Of a DNA stretch of 64,000 nt, positions 46,766 through 56,056 are shown in pieces; positions within the stretch are counted from its first letter, which is position 1, and every line of letters starts with the position of its first letter. The DNA comes from Acinetobacter sp. TGL-Y2 (GTDB taxonomy: Bacteria > Pseudomonadota > Gammaproteobacteria > Pseudomonadales > Moraxellaceae): contig NZ_CP015110.1 of assembly GCF_001612555.1 (NCBI RefSeq), forward strand, positions 2,232,001 through 2,296,000. Reading direction: 5' to 3'. Under the pieces are notes generated by a model that was given only the letters and a program-made list of their open reading frames with translations, had not been told where the DNA came from and did no database searches. Position numbers and translations under genes: made by a program.

Positions 46766-47829
46766 GCTTTAGGCCCTCCATGAGCCGCCCATTCACGGCG
46801 TAGCGGATAGGTTTTTCTTAAGTGATCAAATGCTTTTTGATCCACTTTTCCATGCTTTAAACATGCTCTTAAGTTTTGATCATCCCGTTGAATATCATAA
46901 ATTTCTGCGAGTTTTAATTTCAGTACATCTTTTAAATCTTGATCTTTAAACAAAGACTCACAGACAGGCAGTTGGGTTTCAAACTGTTTATTTGCTTCAT
47001 GATTAAAAGTGTTGCAGAAAGCCTCATAAATCATTTGCGTACCGCGTGCTTTACCTTCAAGGCTATAGCCTGCAATGTGCGGTGTGACGAGTGAGGTGAG
47101 GTTAAGCAGTTGTTCTGAAATTTCAGGTTCATGTTCAAAAACATCAAGCACCACTTGGCGCTGCGTATTCTGAATATCAGCAATGAGCGCTGATTCTTCA
47201 ACCACAGGACCACGTGCTGAATTGATTAAAATACTTTGCGGCTTCATTTTTGCCAACGCCTCAGCATCCATTAAATGGTACGTCGCATGTTCATCTGAAT
47301 GGGTCAATGGCACATGAATCGAAATCGCATCGGCTTGCTCTAGCAACTGTTCAAAATCAACTTGTATCATGTTTTCATGCTGTGTAAATGGATCAGTTCC
47401 GATGACCTTCCAGCCCAAAAGCTCAGCCATATAGGCGAGTCTAGTGCCTACATTGCCCAAACCAATAATGCCTAAACTAAAGCTTTCATTCGCATCAATC
47501 AGTTCAGGTTTTAAATAAAGTAATGCGCTAATCACATATTCTGCAACCGCTTGTGCATTACAGCCTGCTGCGTTTGACCAAGTAATCTTCTGCTTTTCTA
47601 AAGCTTGAATATCGAGATGATCCGTGCCAATCGTTGCACTCCCCACAAACTTTAAGGCTGTTTTTTGAATTAATGCTTCATTGACTTGAGTGACTGAACG
47701 AACCAAAAGTGCTTGTGCATCTTTCACATCTGCATGGCTAAGCGTACGCCCTGCTGTGTGATTGATCTGCCCAAATTCAGAAAAAAAGTAGTCGGTAAAT
47801 GCTAGATTTTCATCTGCAACGATTTTCAT
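46762..47829 (-). CDS. pdxB: Erythronate-4-phosphate dehydrogenase
   Basis: Second step of pyridoxal 5'-phosphate synthesis (355 aa). Seen: the N-terminal MKIVADENLAFT, NAD-binding IIGLGNVGTRLAYM, the catalytic ILINSARGPVVEE with its Arg, and HIAGYSLEGKARGT. The gene overlaps epmA (ATGA), so the two are co-translated. Confidence 0.95.
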   Translation of the reverse strand: MKIVADENLAFTDYFFSEFGQINHTAGRTLSHADVKDAQALLVRSVTQVNEALIQKTALKFVGSATIGTDHLDIQALEKQKITWSNAAGCNAQAVAEYVISALLYLKPELIDANESFSLGIIGLGNVGTRLAYMAELLGWKVIGTDPFTQHENMIQVDFEQLLEQADAISIHVPLTHSDEHATYHLMDAEALAKMKPQSILINSARGPVVEESALIADIQNTQRQVVLDVFEHEPEISEQLLNLTSLVTPHIAGYSLEGKARGTQMIYEAFCNTFNHEANKQFETQLPVCESLFKDQDLKDVLKLKLAEIYDIQRDDQNLRACLKHGKVDQKAFDHLRKTYPLRREWAAHGGPKA

Positions 47830-47928
47830 AGTTCAACCCAAATGCCAATTCACACTATGATAGCGCTTTGACATGGAGCTGACTATGTTGTGCCTTATGA
47901 TATCAATATAGTATTAACACTCAACAAA

Positions 47929-47955
47929 TAAAAAACCGCCATAAGACGGTTTAAT
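47929..47955 (-). terminator. Terminator of the amino-acid ABC importer operon
   Basis: On the minus strand, stem AAACCGTC / GGCGGTTT with loop TTAT and a T run, 16 bases past the last binding-protein stop. Confidence 0.75.
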
Positions 47956-47971
47956 TAATGCAATGCAACCA

Positions 47972-48841
47972 TTATTCAACCAACAGATCTTTTTCAGAAA
48001 TCCCATTTCCATAAACAGGCTTCAACGTTTTCTCATAGGCCTGTTGAATCACACCCTCTTGAGAAAGTTTCTGCAAATCTTTATTCAACCAATCCAGCAA
48101 TTCTTTATTACCTTTTTGAACGGCAGGTGCAATGAAGTCTTGCTCACCTAAATTGGTGATCCCCACAGTGTAATCAGGATTCTCTTTCGCCCAAGCCAGA
48201 ACCAATAAATTATCATGCGCCAAAGCGACGCCACGCTTGTCTTTTAAGGCATCAAAGGTTTCTGTATTTTGTTCATATTTTTGTAATTTAATTTCAGGAT
48301 GCTGTTTGGTGAAAAAGGAATCCGCGGTTGTGCCCTTATTGACCAATAGGGTCTGACCTTTGAGCTGAGTAATATCTGTAATCACATGGCTTGAAGGTGA
48401 AACTACACCCAAAGCCACCTTAAGATAAGGCTGAGCAAAATCCACGACTTCTTTACGTTCAGGTGTCACGGTAAAATTAGCAAAGATGATATCGACTTTA
48501 TTGGCCTTTAAGTATTCCACCCGATTTGCCGCTTCAGTCAGTATAAATTCGACTTTGTTTTCATCTCCCAATAAGTCTTTGGCCACATGTTTAGCGATTT
48601 CCACATCAAAGCCCTGATTCTTGCCTTGTGCATCCAGATATCCAAACGGCGGTTTATCACTAAACACCCCGATACGTACCACTCCATTTTTTTTAATTTG
48701 TTCAATACTTGATGAAGCTGCTGTATCTTGATCAAGCTGATCTTTGGGGGTGCTACTTGGATTACATGCGGCCAAACCTAAACTGCCTAAAGCTATGAGA
48801 GAGGTCAGTAGTGCATGTTTTAAATTAACTGCAATGTTCAT
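47972..48841 (-). CDS. Amino-acid (probably cysteine) ABC transporter binding lipoprotein, copy 2
   Basis: Substrate-binding lipoprotein (289 aa) with lipobox LAAC|N near residue 26 and a bilobal SBP_bac_3 fold: IGVFSDKPPFGYLD, TEAANRVEYLKANKVDIIF, TPERKEVVDFAQPYL, VNKGTTADSFFTKQHPEI. It closely resembles the cysteine-binding CjaA type. It is a tandem paralogue of the next gene (same length, most motifs shared) and the last gene of the operon. Confidence 0.88.
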   Translation of the reverse strand: MNIAVNLKHALLTSLIALGSLGLAACNPSSTPKDQLDQDTAASSSIEQIKKNGVVRIGVFSDKPPFGYLDAQGKNQGFDVEIAKHVAKDLLGDENKVEFILTEAANRVEYLKANKVDIIFANFTVTPERKEVVDFAQPYLKVALGVVSPSSHVITDITQLKGQTLLVNKGTTADSFFTKQHPEIKLQKYEQNTETFDALKDKRGVALAHDNLLVLAWAKENPDYTVGITNLGEQDFIAPAVQKGNKELLDWLNKDLQKLSQEGVIQQAYEKTLKPVYGNGISEKDLLVE

Positions 48842-48925
48842 AAAATATTCCTCTTGTGTTTCATAATTTTTAAATCATTTTTTTAAATTATTAAGTTCAG
48901 GTGACTCAGTATTCATTTGAAGATC

Positions 48926-49795
48926 CTATTTCGAATTGACCTCTAAGAAAATTTTGGCATCGATACTATCGCCATAAATTGGTTTTAAAGTTTGGTTATA
49001 AATGTTCTGTATTTCGCCTGAAGCTCTTAACTGCTTGATTTCGCTATTCAGCCAATGCAGCAGTTCGGTATTGCCCTTTTTCACGGCAGGCGCGATAAAG
49101 TCCTCATTGCCTATCTTTGCAATACCGACCACATAGTCAGGATTTTGCGCAGCCCACGCGAACGCATAGGTGCTGTCTTGCGAAATCGCATCGCCTCGAC
49201 CATCTTTGAGTGCATTAAATGCATCGGTATTTTGTTCAAACTTAAGTAGTTTTATAGTGGGATAATTTTTAGTGAAGAAGCTGTCTGAACTCGAGCCTTT
49301 GTTGACAATCAAGGTGCGATTTTCCAGTTGTTTGATGTCATTAATCGGTTTCGCTTTTGGAGACGTGATGCCAAGTGACGCTTTTAAATAAGGTTCTGCA
49401 AAATCAACCACTTCTTTTCGTTCTGGAGTCACTGAAAAACTGGCAAACACCACATCCACTTTATCTGATTTTAAAAATTCCACCCGATTTGCAGCTTCAG
49501 TCACCACATATTCAATTTTGTTTTCATCGCCCAATACGTCTTTTGCAACCTGCTTTGCCAAAGCAACATCAAACCCTTGATGCTTGCCCTGACTATCGAC
49601 ATAACCGAACGGTGGATTGTCGGCAAAAACCCCGACTCGAATCACATCATTTTTTTTGATTTGATCAATAGTAGAGACTGATTCCGAGGAAGCCGCCTGA
49701 TGGGCTTTACCCTCTGTGTTTTTATGACATGCAGTCAGTGAAAATGCACTGATCAAAAGCGCAGTGCTAAAACTCAAAAATGGAATGGTTTTCAT
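48926..49795 (-). CDS. Amino-acid (probably cysteine) ABC transporter binding lipoprotein, copy 1
   Basis: Paralogue of the gene at 47972 with lipobox LTAC|H. The same ligand blocks recur (VGVFADNPPFGYVD, TEAANRVEFLKSDKVDVVF, TPERKEVVDFAEPYL, VNKGSSSDSFFTKNYPTI), but Ser replaces Thr in the NKG(T/S) loop and the tail differs. The pair probably arose by tandem duplication and may serve different ligands through the shared permease. It follows the ATPase by 14 bases. Confidence 0.88.
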   Translation of the reverse strand: MKTIPFLSFSTALLISAFSLTACHKNTEGKAHQAASSESVSTIDQIKKNDVIRVGVFADNPPFGYVDSQGKHQGFDVALAKQVAKDVLGDENKIEYVVTEAANRVEFLKSDKVDVVFASFSVTPERKEVVDFAEPYLKASLGITSPKAKPINDIKQLENRTLIVNKGSSSDSFFTKNYPTIKLLKFEQNTDAFNALKDGRGDAISQDSTYAFAWAAQNPDYVVGIAKIGNEDFIAPAVKKGNTELLHWLNSEIKQLRASGEIQNIYNQTLKPIYGDSIDAKIFLEVNSK

Positions 49796-49809
49796 ATTTA
49801 TCCTTGTTC

Positions 49810-50541
49810 TTAGTAGCTTAAAATATTTAAAAATGATCGGGCACGTTCTGTTTTTGGCTGACTAAAAAAGGTATCTGGCGTGGATTCTTCAATGATATTG
49901 CCCTGATCCATGAAAATAATCCGATCTGCCACTTTTTGTGCAAAGCCCATTTCATGGGTCACAATCAACATGGTCATGCCCTCTTGCGCGAGACCCAAAA
50001 CCACATCTAAAACTTCACGCACCATTTCAGGATCTAGTGCTGCGGTGATTTCATCCATCAGCATAACTTTGGGCTGCATCACCAAAGAGCGCACGATCGC
50101 AATGCGCTGCTTTTGCCCCCCTGAGAGCTGACGCGGATAGTCAAGCTTTCGATCAAATAGCCCAACACGTTTCAACAGTACGTCTGCCACGTGTTCAGCC
50201 TCGATACGTGTGCGTTTTTGCGCTTTGATAGGCCCCAATAAAATGTTATCAATGACATTCATATGACCAAATAATTCATAATTTTGAAATACCATCCCAA
50301 TGTCTTGACGGACAGCACTCCACCCTAAATCCTGACCTAGCACACCTACCTTGTCTAAAATGATGTGTCCTTCTTGAATGGATTCCAATCCATTGATACA
50401 ACGTAATAATGTACTTTTGCCACAACCCGATGGGCCAAGAATCACCACGACTTCGCCTTGACTCAGCTCTAGGTCAATGCCATTCAGTATTGGTTTATCG
50501 CCAAATGATTTTTTTAACTGTTCAATTTTAAGTAATGCCAT
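49810..50541 (-). CDS. Amino-acid ABC transporter ATP-binding protein
   Basis: HisP/GlnQ-type ATPase (243 aa). Walker [11 protein letters not shown], signature [10 protein letters not shown], Walker [15 protein letters not shown]-loop [11 protein letters not shown] start at ATG 50541 ([15 protein letters not shown]); the frame is open further but that overlaps the permease. It energises the two upstream permeases. Confidence 0.92.
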   Translation of the reverse strand: MALLKIEQLKKSFGDKPILNGIDLELSQGEVVVILGPSGCGKSTLLRCINGLESIQEGHIILDKVGVLGQDLGWSAVRQDIGMVFQNYELFGHMNVIDNILLGPIKAQKRTRIEAEHVADVLLKRVGLFDRKLDYPRQLSGGQKQRIAIVRSLVMQPKVMLMDEITAALDPEMVREVLDVVLGLAQEGMTMLIVTHEMGFAQKVADRIIFMDQGNIIEESTPDTFFSQPKTERARSFLNILSY

Positions 50542-50552
50542 CGCTTCGCTAC

Positions 50553-51218
50553 CTATTCCCAGATTTTTTCTAAATGACGTGATAACAATGACAATGGATA
50601 ACAAATGACGAAGTACAAAAAGAAAATCAGTCCATACATCCAAAGTGAGGCATTCGGCACAATCAATAACGAATTTTCAATGATTTGCTGCCCAACTTTT
50701 AAGACCTCAACCACGCCAATTAATACCGCCAAAGAACTGGTTTTCACCATTCGAGTAAACAAATTGATCGCACCTGGCGTAATTCGTTTTAGACTTTGTG
50801 GAAACACCACAAATATCAACACTTGCAATGCACTCAGTCCAACAGCAGCAGCCGAATCACGTTGATGCTGATCAATGGAGGTGATGCCTGCACGAACCAA
50901 ATCGCCCATTTCTGCCGTGCCCCAGAGGACAAACACAAACACACACACCCAAAAAGCCGAAAACTGCCAGTTCAACCACGTTGCAAACCCAAAGTAAAAA
51001 ACAAACAGTAAAACCAAAATCGGAATCACCCGAATGACTTCTAGATACAGTCCACTTAAAACTTTGATCATCCGATTTTTAGAGGTCATGACCACCCCAA
51101 AAATCACACCCAATACTGCAGATAAAACAACTGAAATCAATGCAATTTGAATGGTGACCCATAAGCCATGAAGCAGTCTGAACAGGTGGCTGGGTTGGAA
51201 GAGGAAATCAAGCCCCAT
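50553..51218 (-). CDS. Amino-acid ABC transporter permease, subunit 2
   Basis: HisMQ-type permease (221 aa). Five or so hydrophobic segments and the family loop [33 protein letters not shown]. It overlaps the first permease by 11 bases, which points to translational coupling of the heterodimer. Confidence 0.9.
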   Translation of the reverse strand: MGLDFLFQPSHLFRLLHGLWVTIQIALISVVLSAVLGVIFGVVMTSKNRMIKVLSGLYLEVIRVIPILVLLFVFYFGFATWLNWQFSAFWVCVFVFVLWGTAEMGDLVRAGITSIDQHQRDSAAAVGLSALQVLIFVVFPQSLKRITPGAINLFTRMVKTSSLAVLIGVVEVLKVGQQIIENSLLIVPNASLWMYGLIFFLYFVICYPLSLLSRHLEKIWE

Positions 51219-51885
51219 GACTGATTCTCCTACTTCGATATTCGAGATAACGGGTCAATGCAGAGACAGGCAATAAAATAATGAGGTAAGCACAGATCAA
51301 TAAAAATAAGGCCTCTGTCGTTTTATAATCCATACCAATCAAGTCTTTGGTGACAAATAACAGTTCAACGATGGCAATGGCACTCAAGACTGAACTTTCT
51401 TTAATCAAAAACAAACAATTTGCGCCAATGGCAGGAATAGACAGCGCCAAAGCTTGTGGCAAAGTCACATAACGAAAGACCTGAAATGAACTTAACCCTA
51501 CGCTCTTGGCTGAATCAATCTGCCCTTTCGATACAGACTGTAACCCTGCACGAAACACTTCTGCCATATAACTTCCGCCTAAGAACGTTAAGCCGATGAT
51601 GCCGCAGGTCAATCCTTCTAATTTGATACCGAGTTTGGGCAGACCGTAGTACAAGAAAAATAACTGAATCAGTAAAGGCGTATTACGGGACAGTTCGATG
51701 TAGATCGTGACGATTTTATCGAGTATAAAAATGCGATTGTTCAAAATCACACTACACAGCAATCCAACCACAATCGACAGCAGAATACTGATAAAGGAAA
51801 TTTTTAATGTGCTAAGCGTGGCCTGATAAAATTGTGGCAACACGCTATGGATATAAAACCAGTTCAAAGCAGCCGTCCAAAACAT
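51208..51885 (-). CDS. Amino-acid ABC transporter permease, subunit 1
   Basis: HisMQ-type permease (225 aa). Membrane segments and the EAA-like loop SYMAEVFRAGLQSVSKGQIDSAKSVGLSSFQ, preceded by RNTPLLIQLFFLYYG. First gene of the five-gene importer operon; the promoter is in the 191-base gap before pqiC. Confidence 0.9.
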   Translation of the reverse strand: MFWTAALNWFYIHSVLPQFYQATLSTLKISFISILLSIVVGLLCSVILNNRIFILDKIVTIYIELSRNTPLLIQLFFLYYGLPKLGIKLEGLTCGIIGLTFLGGSYMAEVFRAGLQSVSKGQIDSAKSVGLSSFQVFRYVTLPQALALSIPAIGANCLFLIKESSVLSAIAIVELLFVTKDLIGMDYKTTEALFLLICAYLIILLPVSALTRYLEYRSRRISHGA

Positions 51886-51995
51886 ACAAAAATGAAAGAA
51901 ATCAAAATTAAATTTTTTATGAAGTGATCGCTAAGTCTATGAACTTTGAAATTCGCCGAGAACTATTTTTATTGTATAAGCTTTGCTGTTTTTTA

Positions 51996-52022
51996 AATGA
52001 GCTTAGCCTACCTAAGCTCATT
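51996..52022 (-). terminator. Terminator-like hairpin of the pqi operon
   Basis: An 11-base stem AATGAGCTTAG / CTAAGCTCATT with a 5-base loop, downstream of pqiC. The U tract is weak. Confidence 0.5.
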
Positions 52023-52076
52023 ATTCTGGATTAATATTTGAATCTGCGAGGCCTGTGAAGCGGTCGGTTGACCAGA

Positions 52077-52877
52077 TTAAGCGCAGGTTACATCTGCAAC
52101 TGAGACGCGCGATTTACCCTCCACTGCCAATACAGACGCCGCTACAGCATCGACCACCCGACTTAAAGATTGACGCAAAGTATTCACAGTATCGACCATC
52201 GGGTTGCTATTAGATACGACACTTTGATTAAAGGTCATCCTACAGCTCAGTTGTCCTGTAACCTTGCTGTGTTGAGGGGTATTGACAGTAGTCAGTGCCC
52301 GATTCGGATCATCGTATTTAATGGTCCATGCCACCGCAACTGCAACTTCACGCGGTCTTTCAGCTTTATTGGCATTTGGCAGAGGTCGCTCCAAAATGTC
52401 AAAATGAGAAAAGTCTGCCGCAATCCGATATGCAGCTTTTCCACCCGTCATACCACTGTTGTAACGATCGACTGCACCAAGTTTTTGTTGTAGCCCTGCG
52501 GATAAACCATCTCGGAGTTCCGCTGAAAGTGTAGAAGTCCAGCGTTCATCATTTAGCACATTGGACTTACCATTGACTTCCTGTACCACCAGCGGAATGC
52601 GATTTAGCCTATCTGCCAAGCCCACAGGTAGCACCTCAATGACTCGGACTTGCCCATTCAGAGTGGGTGTCACCTGTGGTGTCAGTGAATAATAATGAGG
52701 TGACTTCGATGCCGAACACCCTGTCGCCATCACCGCCACTGCAATCCAAACGGCGCTCAAAGCGGGGCTGTACTTTAACTTAACATTGCTGTGCTTTAAC
52801 TCAACATGGCTTTGCTGTATCGGCTGTATGGCATGCTTCGATTTGAGCATGCCTTTGCTATTCAATTTAATTGTCAT
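52077..52877 (-). CDS. pqiC: PqiC-family lipoprotein (ABC-type transport auxiliary)
   Basis: Outer-membrane lipoprotein of the Pqi intermembrane lipid transport system. The signal ends with ATGC|SAS, a lipobox-like site. The mature part carries PHYYSLTPQ, RVIEVLPVGLADRLNRIPLVVQE and ADFSHFDILE, typical of the DUF330/PqiC family. ATG 52877 lies inside the end of pqiB, so translation is coupled. The long polar N-terminal stretch before the membrane segment is unusual and the true start could be later. Confidence 0.85.
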   Translation of the reverse strand: MTIKLNSKGMLKSKHAIQPIQQSHVELKHSNVKLKYSPALSAVWIAVAVMATGCSASKSPHYYSLTPQVTPTLNGQVRVIEVLPVGLADRLNRIPLVVQEVNGKSNVLNDERWTSTLSAELRDGLSAGLQQKLGAVDRYNSGMTGGKAAYRIAADFSHFDILERPLPNANKAERPREVAVAVAWTIKYDDPNRALTTVNTPQHSKVTGQLSCRMTFNQSVVSNSNPMVDTVNTLRQSLSRVVDAVAASVLAVEGKSRVSVADVTCA

Positions 52878-54534
52878 TTTTTTTAGGCTCAGACGTTTTA
52901 CCACGAATCAAAGATTCAGGATGCTGTTCAATTTGATCAGCCATAAGTTGTAGAGATGCAGCAGCACGAGTCACTTGCTGTAGAGCTCGACGTAAATCCT
53001 GTTGCATAGGCGCGTCACTCGAGAGTATCGTTTCAGAAGAGCGAACCGTTTTTCGTACATCGTCCAACGTGGCTTGCAGATTAGGTGCCACTTTTCCATC
53101 CAGTTGATCCACCAGTTTTTTGGTCGATTGCACCGTGGTCTCAAGGGTATTTAAAGTTTTACGTACATCTTGACCGATTTCTACAATCGGGAATTTATTC
53201 ACTTTTTCAGTGATTTCAGTAATTTGAGTTTGCAGCCCTTTTAAGTCTGTTGGGGTCGTTGGTACTTCAACCACGCCATCAGGTCGTATATTTAATGTGG
53301 CATATGTGACTTTTGGAAAGGCATCAAAAGCAATATAATTTTGACCCGTTAACAAATTACCGGTACGAATTTGAGCCCGCCAACCGCGCTCAACAAAGTT
53401 CTTAAAAATTGTGCCTTGTGGGTCTAATTCATTGCCGTTGGCAATCCGTGATGGATACACGATCGCATCTACACGCATCCGAATTTGAGTATAGTCTTGC
53501 AAAAATTCGGTATTGATGGCCTGTACATTTCCGATTTCAACGCCCATAAAGTCAATTGGCGCATCCACTGACAGACCTCTGAGCGAGTCTGAAAAATACA
53601 TGACAATTCTGCGTGGATTTACATCGGGTGCTTTGAGTGCCTCGGTACGATTATCCCAAAGCTTAAAGCGACTATGATCTTCTGCGCTACTGGCTTTTGA
53701 ATCTTCAGGATAGCCAAATGCGATCCCGCCCGCCACAATGCTCGCTAAAGACTGGGTATTTAAACTGAACCCTGAGGCATTCAAGCTGACATCGAGCCCA
53801 CTGGCTTGCCAAAAGCGTGCATCTTTGGTCACGAACTTATCAAATGGCGCACGGATAAAGGTTTGCAATTCAATGCTTTGACCATCTGGAGCGATTTTAT
53901 AGGCTGTCACTTGACCGACATTCATTCTTCGATAATAAATCGGTGAACCAAAATCCAACGAACCTAAGTCTTTGGCATTTAAGAAAAAGATTTTACCCGG
54001 CACATCGGAGGATATCACCGGTGGTGTCTCCAAACCTTTAAACACCCGCTCTTTTTCCTGAGATTTACCGCCATCGACATCGATATAGGCACCAGACAAT
54101 AAAGTATCAATGCCCGATATTCCACCTGTGCCGATGCGCGGACGTACCACCCAAAATCGGGTGTCTTTGGCCGCAAAATTACTGGCACTTTTACGCAGTT
54201 CTACTTTAGCAATCACATGGGAGCGGTCTTCTGCCAAATCAATTTGTTGCACCAAGCCAATATTGACATTTTTATAACGTACTGTGGTTTTCCCAGCTTC
54301 CAAACCTTCAGCGGTTCTAAAAGAAACATCAATCAGGGGGCCTGTGTTCAAATAGACTTTGAGCGCGAGTGATAAAGCAATCAAGAGCGCAATCATCGGA
54401 ATTAACCAAATCAGGGAAGGTTTCCACTTGCTACGCTTCTTGACAGGCTCTGGTAATTCATTGCTGCCCGCATTGATCGAGGCGGATTCATGATCTGTAT
54501 TTGGATTGTTTGTTGTATTGTCAGACATACTCAT
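52867..54534 (-). CDS. pqiB: Intermembrane lipid transport protein PqiB (MCE)
   Basis: A 555-residue protein with one N-terminal membrane anchor (about 36-54) and three MCE/MlaD domains that stack into a tube spanning the periplasm, then a helical C-terminus (about 430-540). Motif TVRYKNVNIGLVQQIDL in MCE1, GSPIYYRRMNVGQVTAYKI in MCE2 and IDFMGVEIGNVQAI in MCE3. It follows pqiA2 with overlapping ATGA and precedes pqiC, the usual order. Moves lipid between membranes; the exact lipid is not known. Confidence 0.94.
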   Translation of the reverse strand: MSMSDNTTNNPNTDHESASINAGSNELPEPVKKRSKWKPSLIWLIPMIALLIALSLALKVYLNTGPLIDVSFRTAEGLEAGKTTVRYKNVNIGLVQQIDLAEDRSHVIAKVELRKSASNFAAKDTRFWVVRPRIGTGGISGIDTLLSGAYIDVDGGKSQEKERVFKGLETPPVISSDVPGKIFFLNAKDLGSLDFGSPIYYRRMNVGQVTAYKIAPDGQSIELQTFIRAPFDKFVTKDARFWQASGLDVSLNASGFSLNTQSLASIVAGGIAFGYPEDSKASSAEDHSRFKLWDNRTEALKAPDVNPRRIVMYFSDSLRGLSVDAPIDFMGVEIGNVQAINTEFLQDYTQIRMRVDAIVYPSRIANGNELDPQGTIFKNFVERGWRAQIRTGNLLTGQNYIAFDAFPKVTYATLNIRPDGVVEVPTTPTDLKGLQTQITEITEKVNKFPIVEIGQDVRKTLNTLETTVQSTKKLVDQLDGKVAPNLQATLDDVRKTVRSSETILSSDAPMQQDLRRALQQVTRAAASLQLMADQIEQHPESLIRGKTSEPKKNDN

Positions 54535-55427
54535 TGTTCTTTATTTGAATAATTAAAATTAGGAGGATTTGAATCTGAATCTACAGTCCCACCCTGCTCC
54601 TGCGGATCTAGGTGAAGCTCTGAACCTACAGACTGAGCGGCTAAAGGTTGAGCAGCTGGAGGAGGCTTTTGTTTTTGTTGTGCTAAAGCATAGTTATCCC
54701 AAATTATTCTGGGATCGAAGCTAAAAGACGCCAACATGGTCAATACCACGACAGCACCAAATGCTACAGCGCCAGGTCCAGCCAAAATGGTGGCAATCGA
54801 ATGGATCTGAATGAGCGCCGCTAACATTGCCACCACGAATACATCAATCATTGACCAGCGACCAATAAATTCAACGACGCGGTATAGGGTTGCACAGTTT
54901 TCAGGGGAAAATCTTAAGCGACGCGACGACTGCAAATGCACCGCCATCAGTAAAATCGCCAAGATGACCAATTTCAGCATGGGAATAAAAATACTGGCAA
55001 TAAAAATGACACTGGATACAAAATAATCACCCGTTTGCCAAAAATAAATCACACCACTCATGATGGTGTCTTGTTGATTGCCCAACAGGGATTGGGTTAC
55101 CGTCATTGGCAGTATATTCGCTGGAATATATAAAATACTGGCAGCGATCAGAAAAGCCAAGGTTCGTTCAAGACTTCTTGTCTTACGTAAATGCAATGTA
55201 CTTGAGCATCGTGAACACTTTTGAGCTAAATGCCGTTGCGAATCGCCCGTCTTATTGACATGGGTTTGTTTGACGGCATTTAAGATACCGCAGCGATGAC
55301 ACAACAGCATCGATAAATCGATGGCTCTGAGGGCCAACTTGGGTTGATCTTGCAGCTCATTTAAAGCCTGAGTTTGATTGCTTTGGCTTAGAGATCGACT
55401 TTGATCTACAGGATGTTCGTTCATCAT
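54531..55427 (-). CDS. pqiA: PqiA-family membrane protein, second half (split PqiA)
   Basis: A 298-residue protein with a zinc-ribbon-like N-terminus (LLCHRCGILN…KCSRCSST, two CxxC pairs), four hydrophobic segments, and a polar Q/P-rich tail. In E. coli PqiA is one ~417-aa chain with two such units; here each unit is a separate gene. It overlaps the upstream gene by ATGA and pqiB by ATGA. As a pair the two would form the inner-membrane permease for PqiB. Confidence 0.88.
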   Translation of the reverse strand: MMNEHPVDQSRSLSQSNQTQALNELQDQPKLALRAIDLSMLLCHRCGILNAVKQTHVNKTGDSQRHLAQKCSRCSSTLHLRKTRSLERTLAFLIAASILYIPANILPMTVTQSLLGNQQDTIMSGVIYFWQTGDYFVSSVIFIASIFIPMLKLVILAILLMAVHLQSSRRLRFSPENCATLYRVVEFIGRWSMIDVFVVAMLAALIQIHSIATILAGPGAVAFGAVVVLTMLASFSFDPRIIWDNYALAQQKQKPPPAAQPLAAQSVGSELHLDPQEQGGTVDSDSNPPNFNYSNKEQ

Positions 55428-56056
55428 AAAGAATACCGATCAATGGCATCCCAGATGTCTTTGATTTTAAATGAGGCAATATAAACCAGTAATACACTTA
55501 AAATAGCAAATGCCCACAGTGCAATACCCGGAATCACCACCACCATCCCTACCAATTTGACCAGTGTCACCAACACACCAATCAGAAACACTTCTACCAT
55601 GCCCCACATGCGCAGTTCGAACAATACCCGTAATGCCATCCGAATAAATCGATCTCTATGCGGAACCTGATGTTTGTCAGAAAACACGATTGAAGTCAGC
55701 ACATAGCCCAATAATAATAAATACATCAAAGGCACGATAAATGTCGTGATCAAAATCAAGATGCCGACAAAAGCACGATCCGCATGAAACATAGCCTGTA
55801 CCGCACCCAATAAGGTTGTATCTGAATAGATGCCTTGTAATTCGACTTGCACAATTGAAAAACTATTGGCAATGGTAAATACAATCAGTGCAGTTGAAAT
55901 CAGCGCCAGTAAGGTATGAAAAGACTGGATGTCTCGGTAAAGTTCTGCACCACAACATTGGCAGTAAGCACGTTCCCCCGATGCAAGCTTGCTTCTACGG
56001 TAAACCGTATCGCATTCTTCACAACCCACAAGTGCTGCCTGATCATTTTGAAGCAT
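55424..56056 (-). CDS. pqiA: PqiA-family membrane protein, first half (split PqiA)
   Basis: A 210-residue protein, first of the operon. The zinc-ribbon-like N-terminus (CEECDTVYRRSK…CQCC) precedes four hydrophobic segments. It equals the first half of E. coli PqiA and overlaps the second-half gene by 4 bases. Promoter in the gap to its right. Confidence 0.87.
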   Translation of the reverse strand: MLQNDQAALVGCEECDTVYRRSKLASGERAYCQCCGAELYRDIQSFHTLLALISTALIVFTIANSFSIVQVELQGIYSDTTLLGAVQAMFHADRAFVGILILITTFIVPLMYLLLLGYVLTSIVFSDKHQVPHRDRFIRMALRVLFELRMWGMVEVFLIGVLVTLVKLVGMVVVIPGIALWAFAILSVLLVYIASFKIKDIWDAIDRYSL

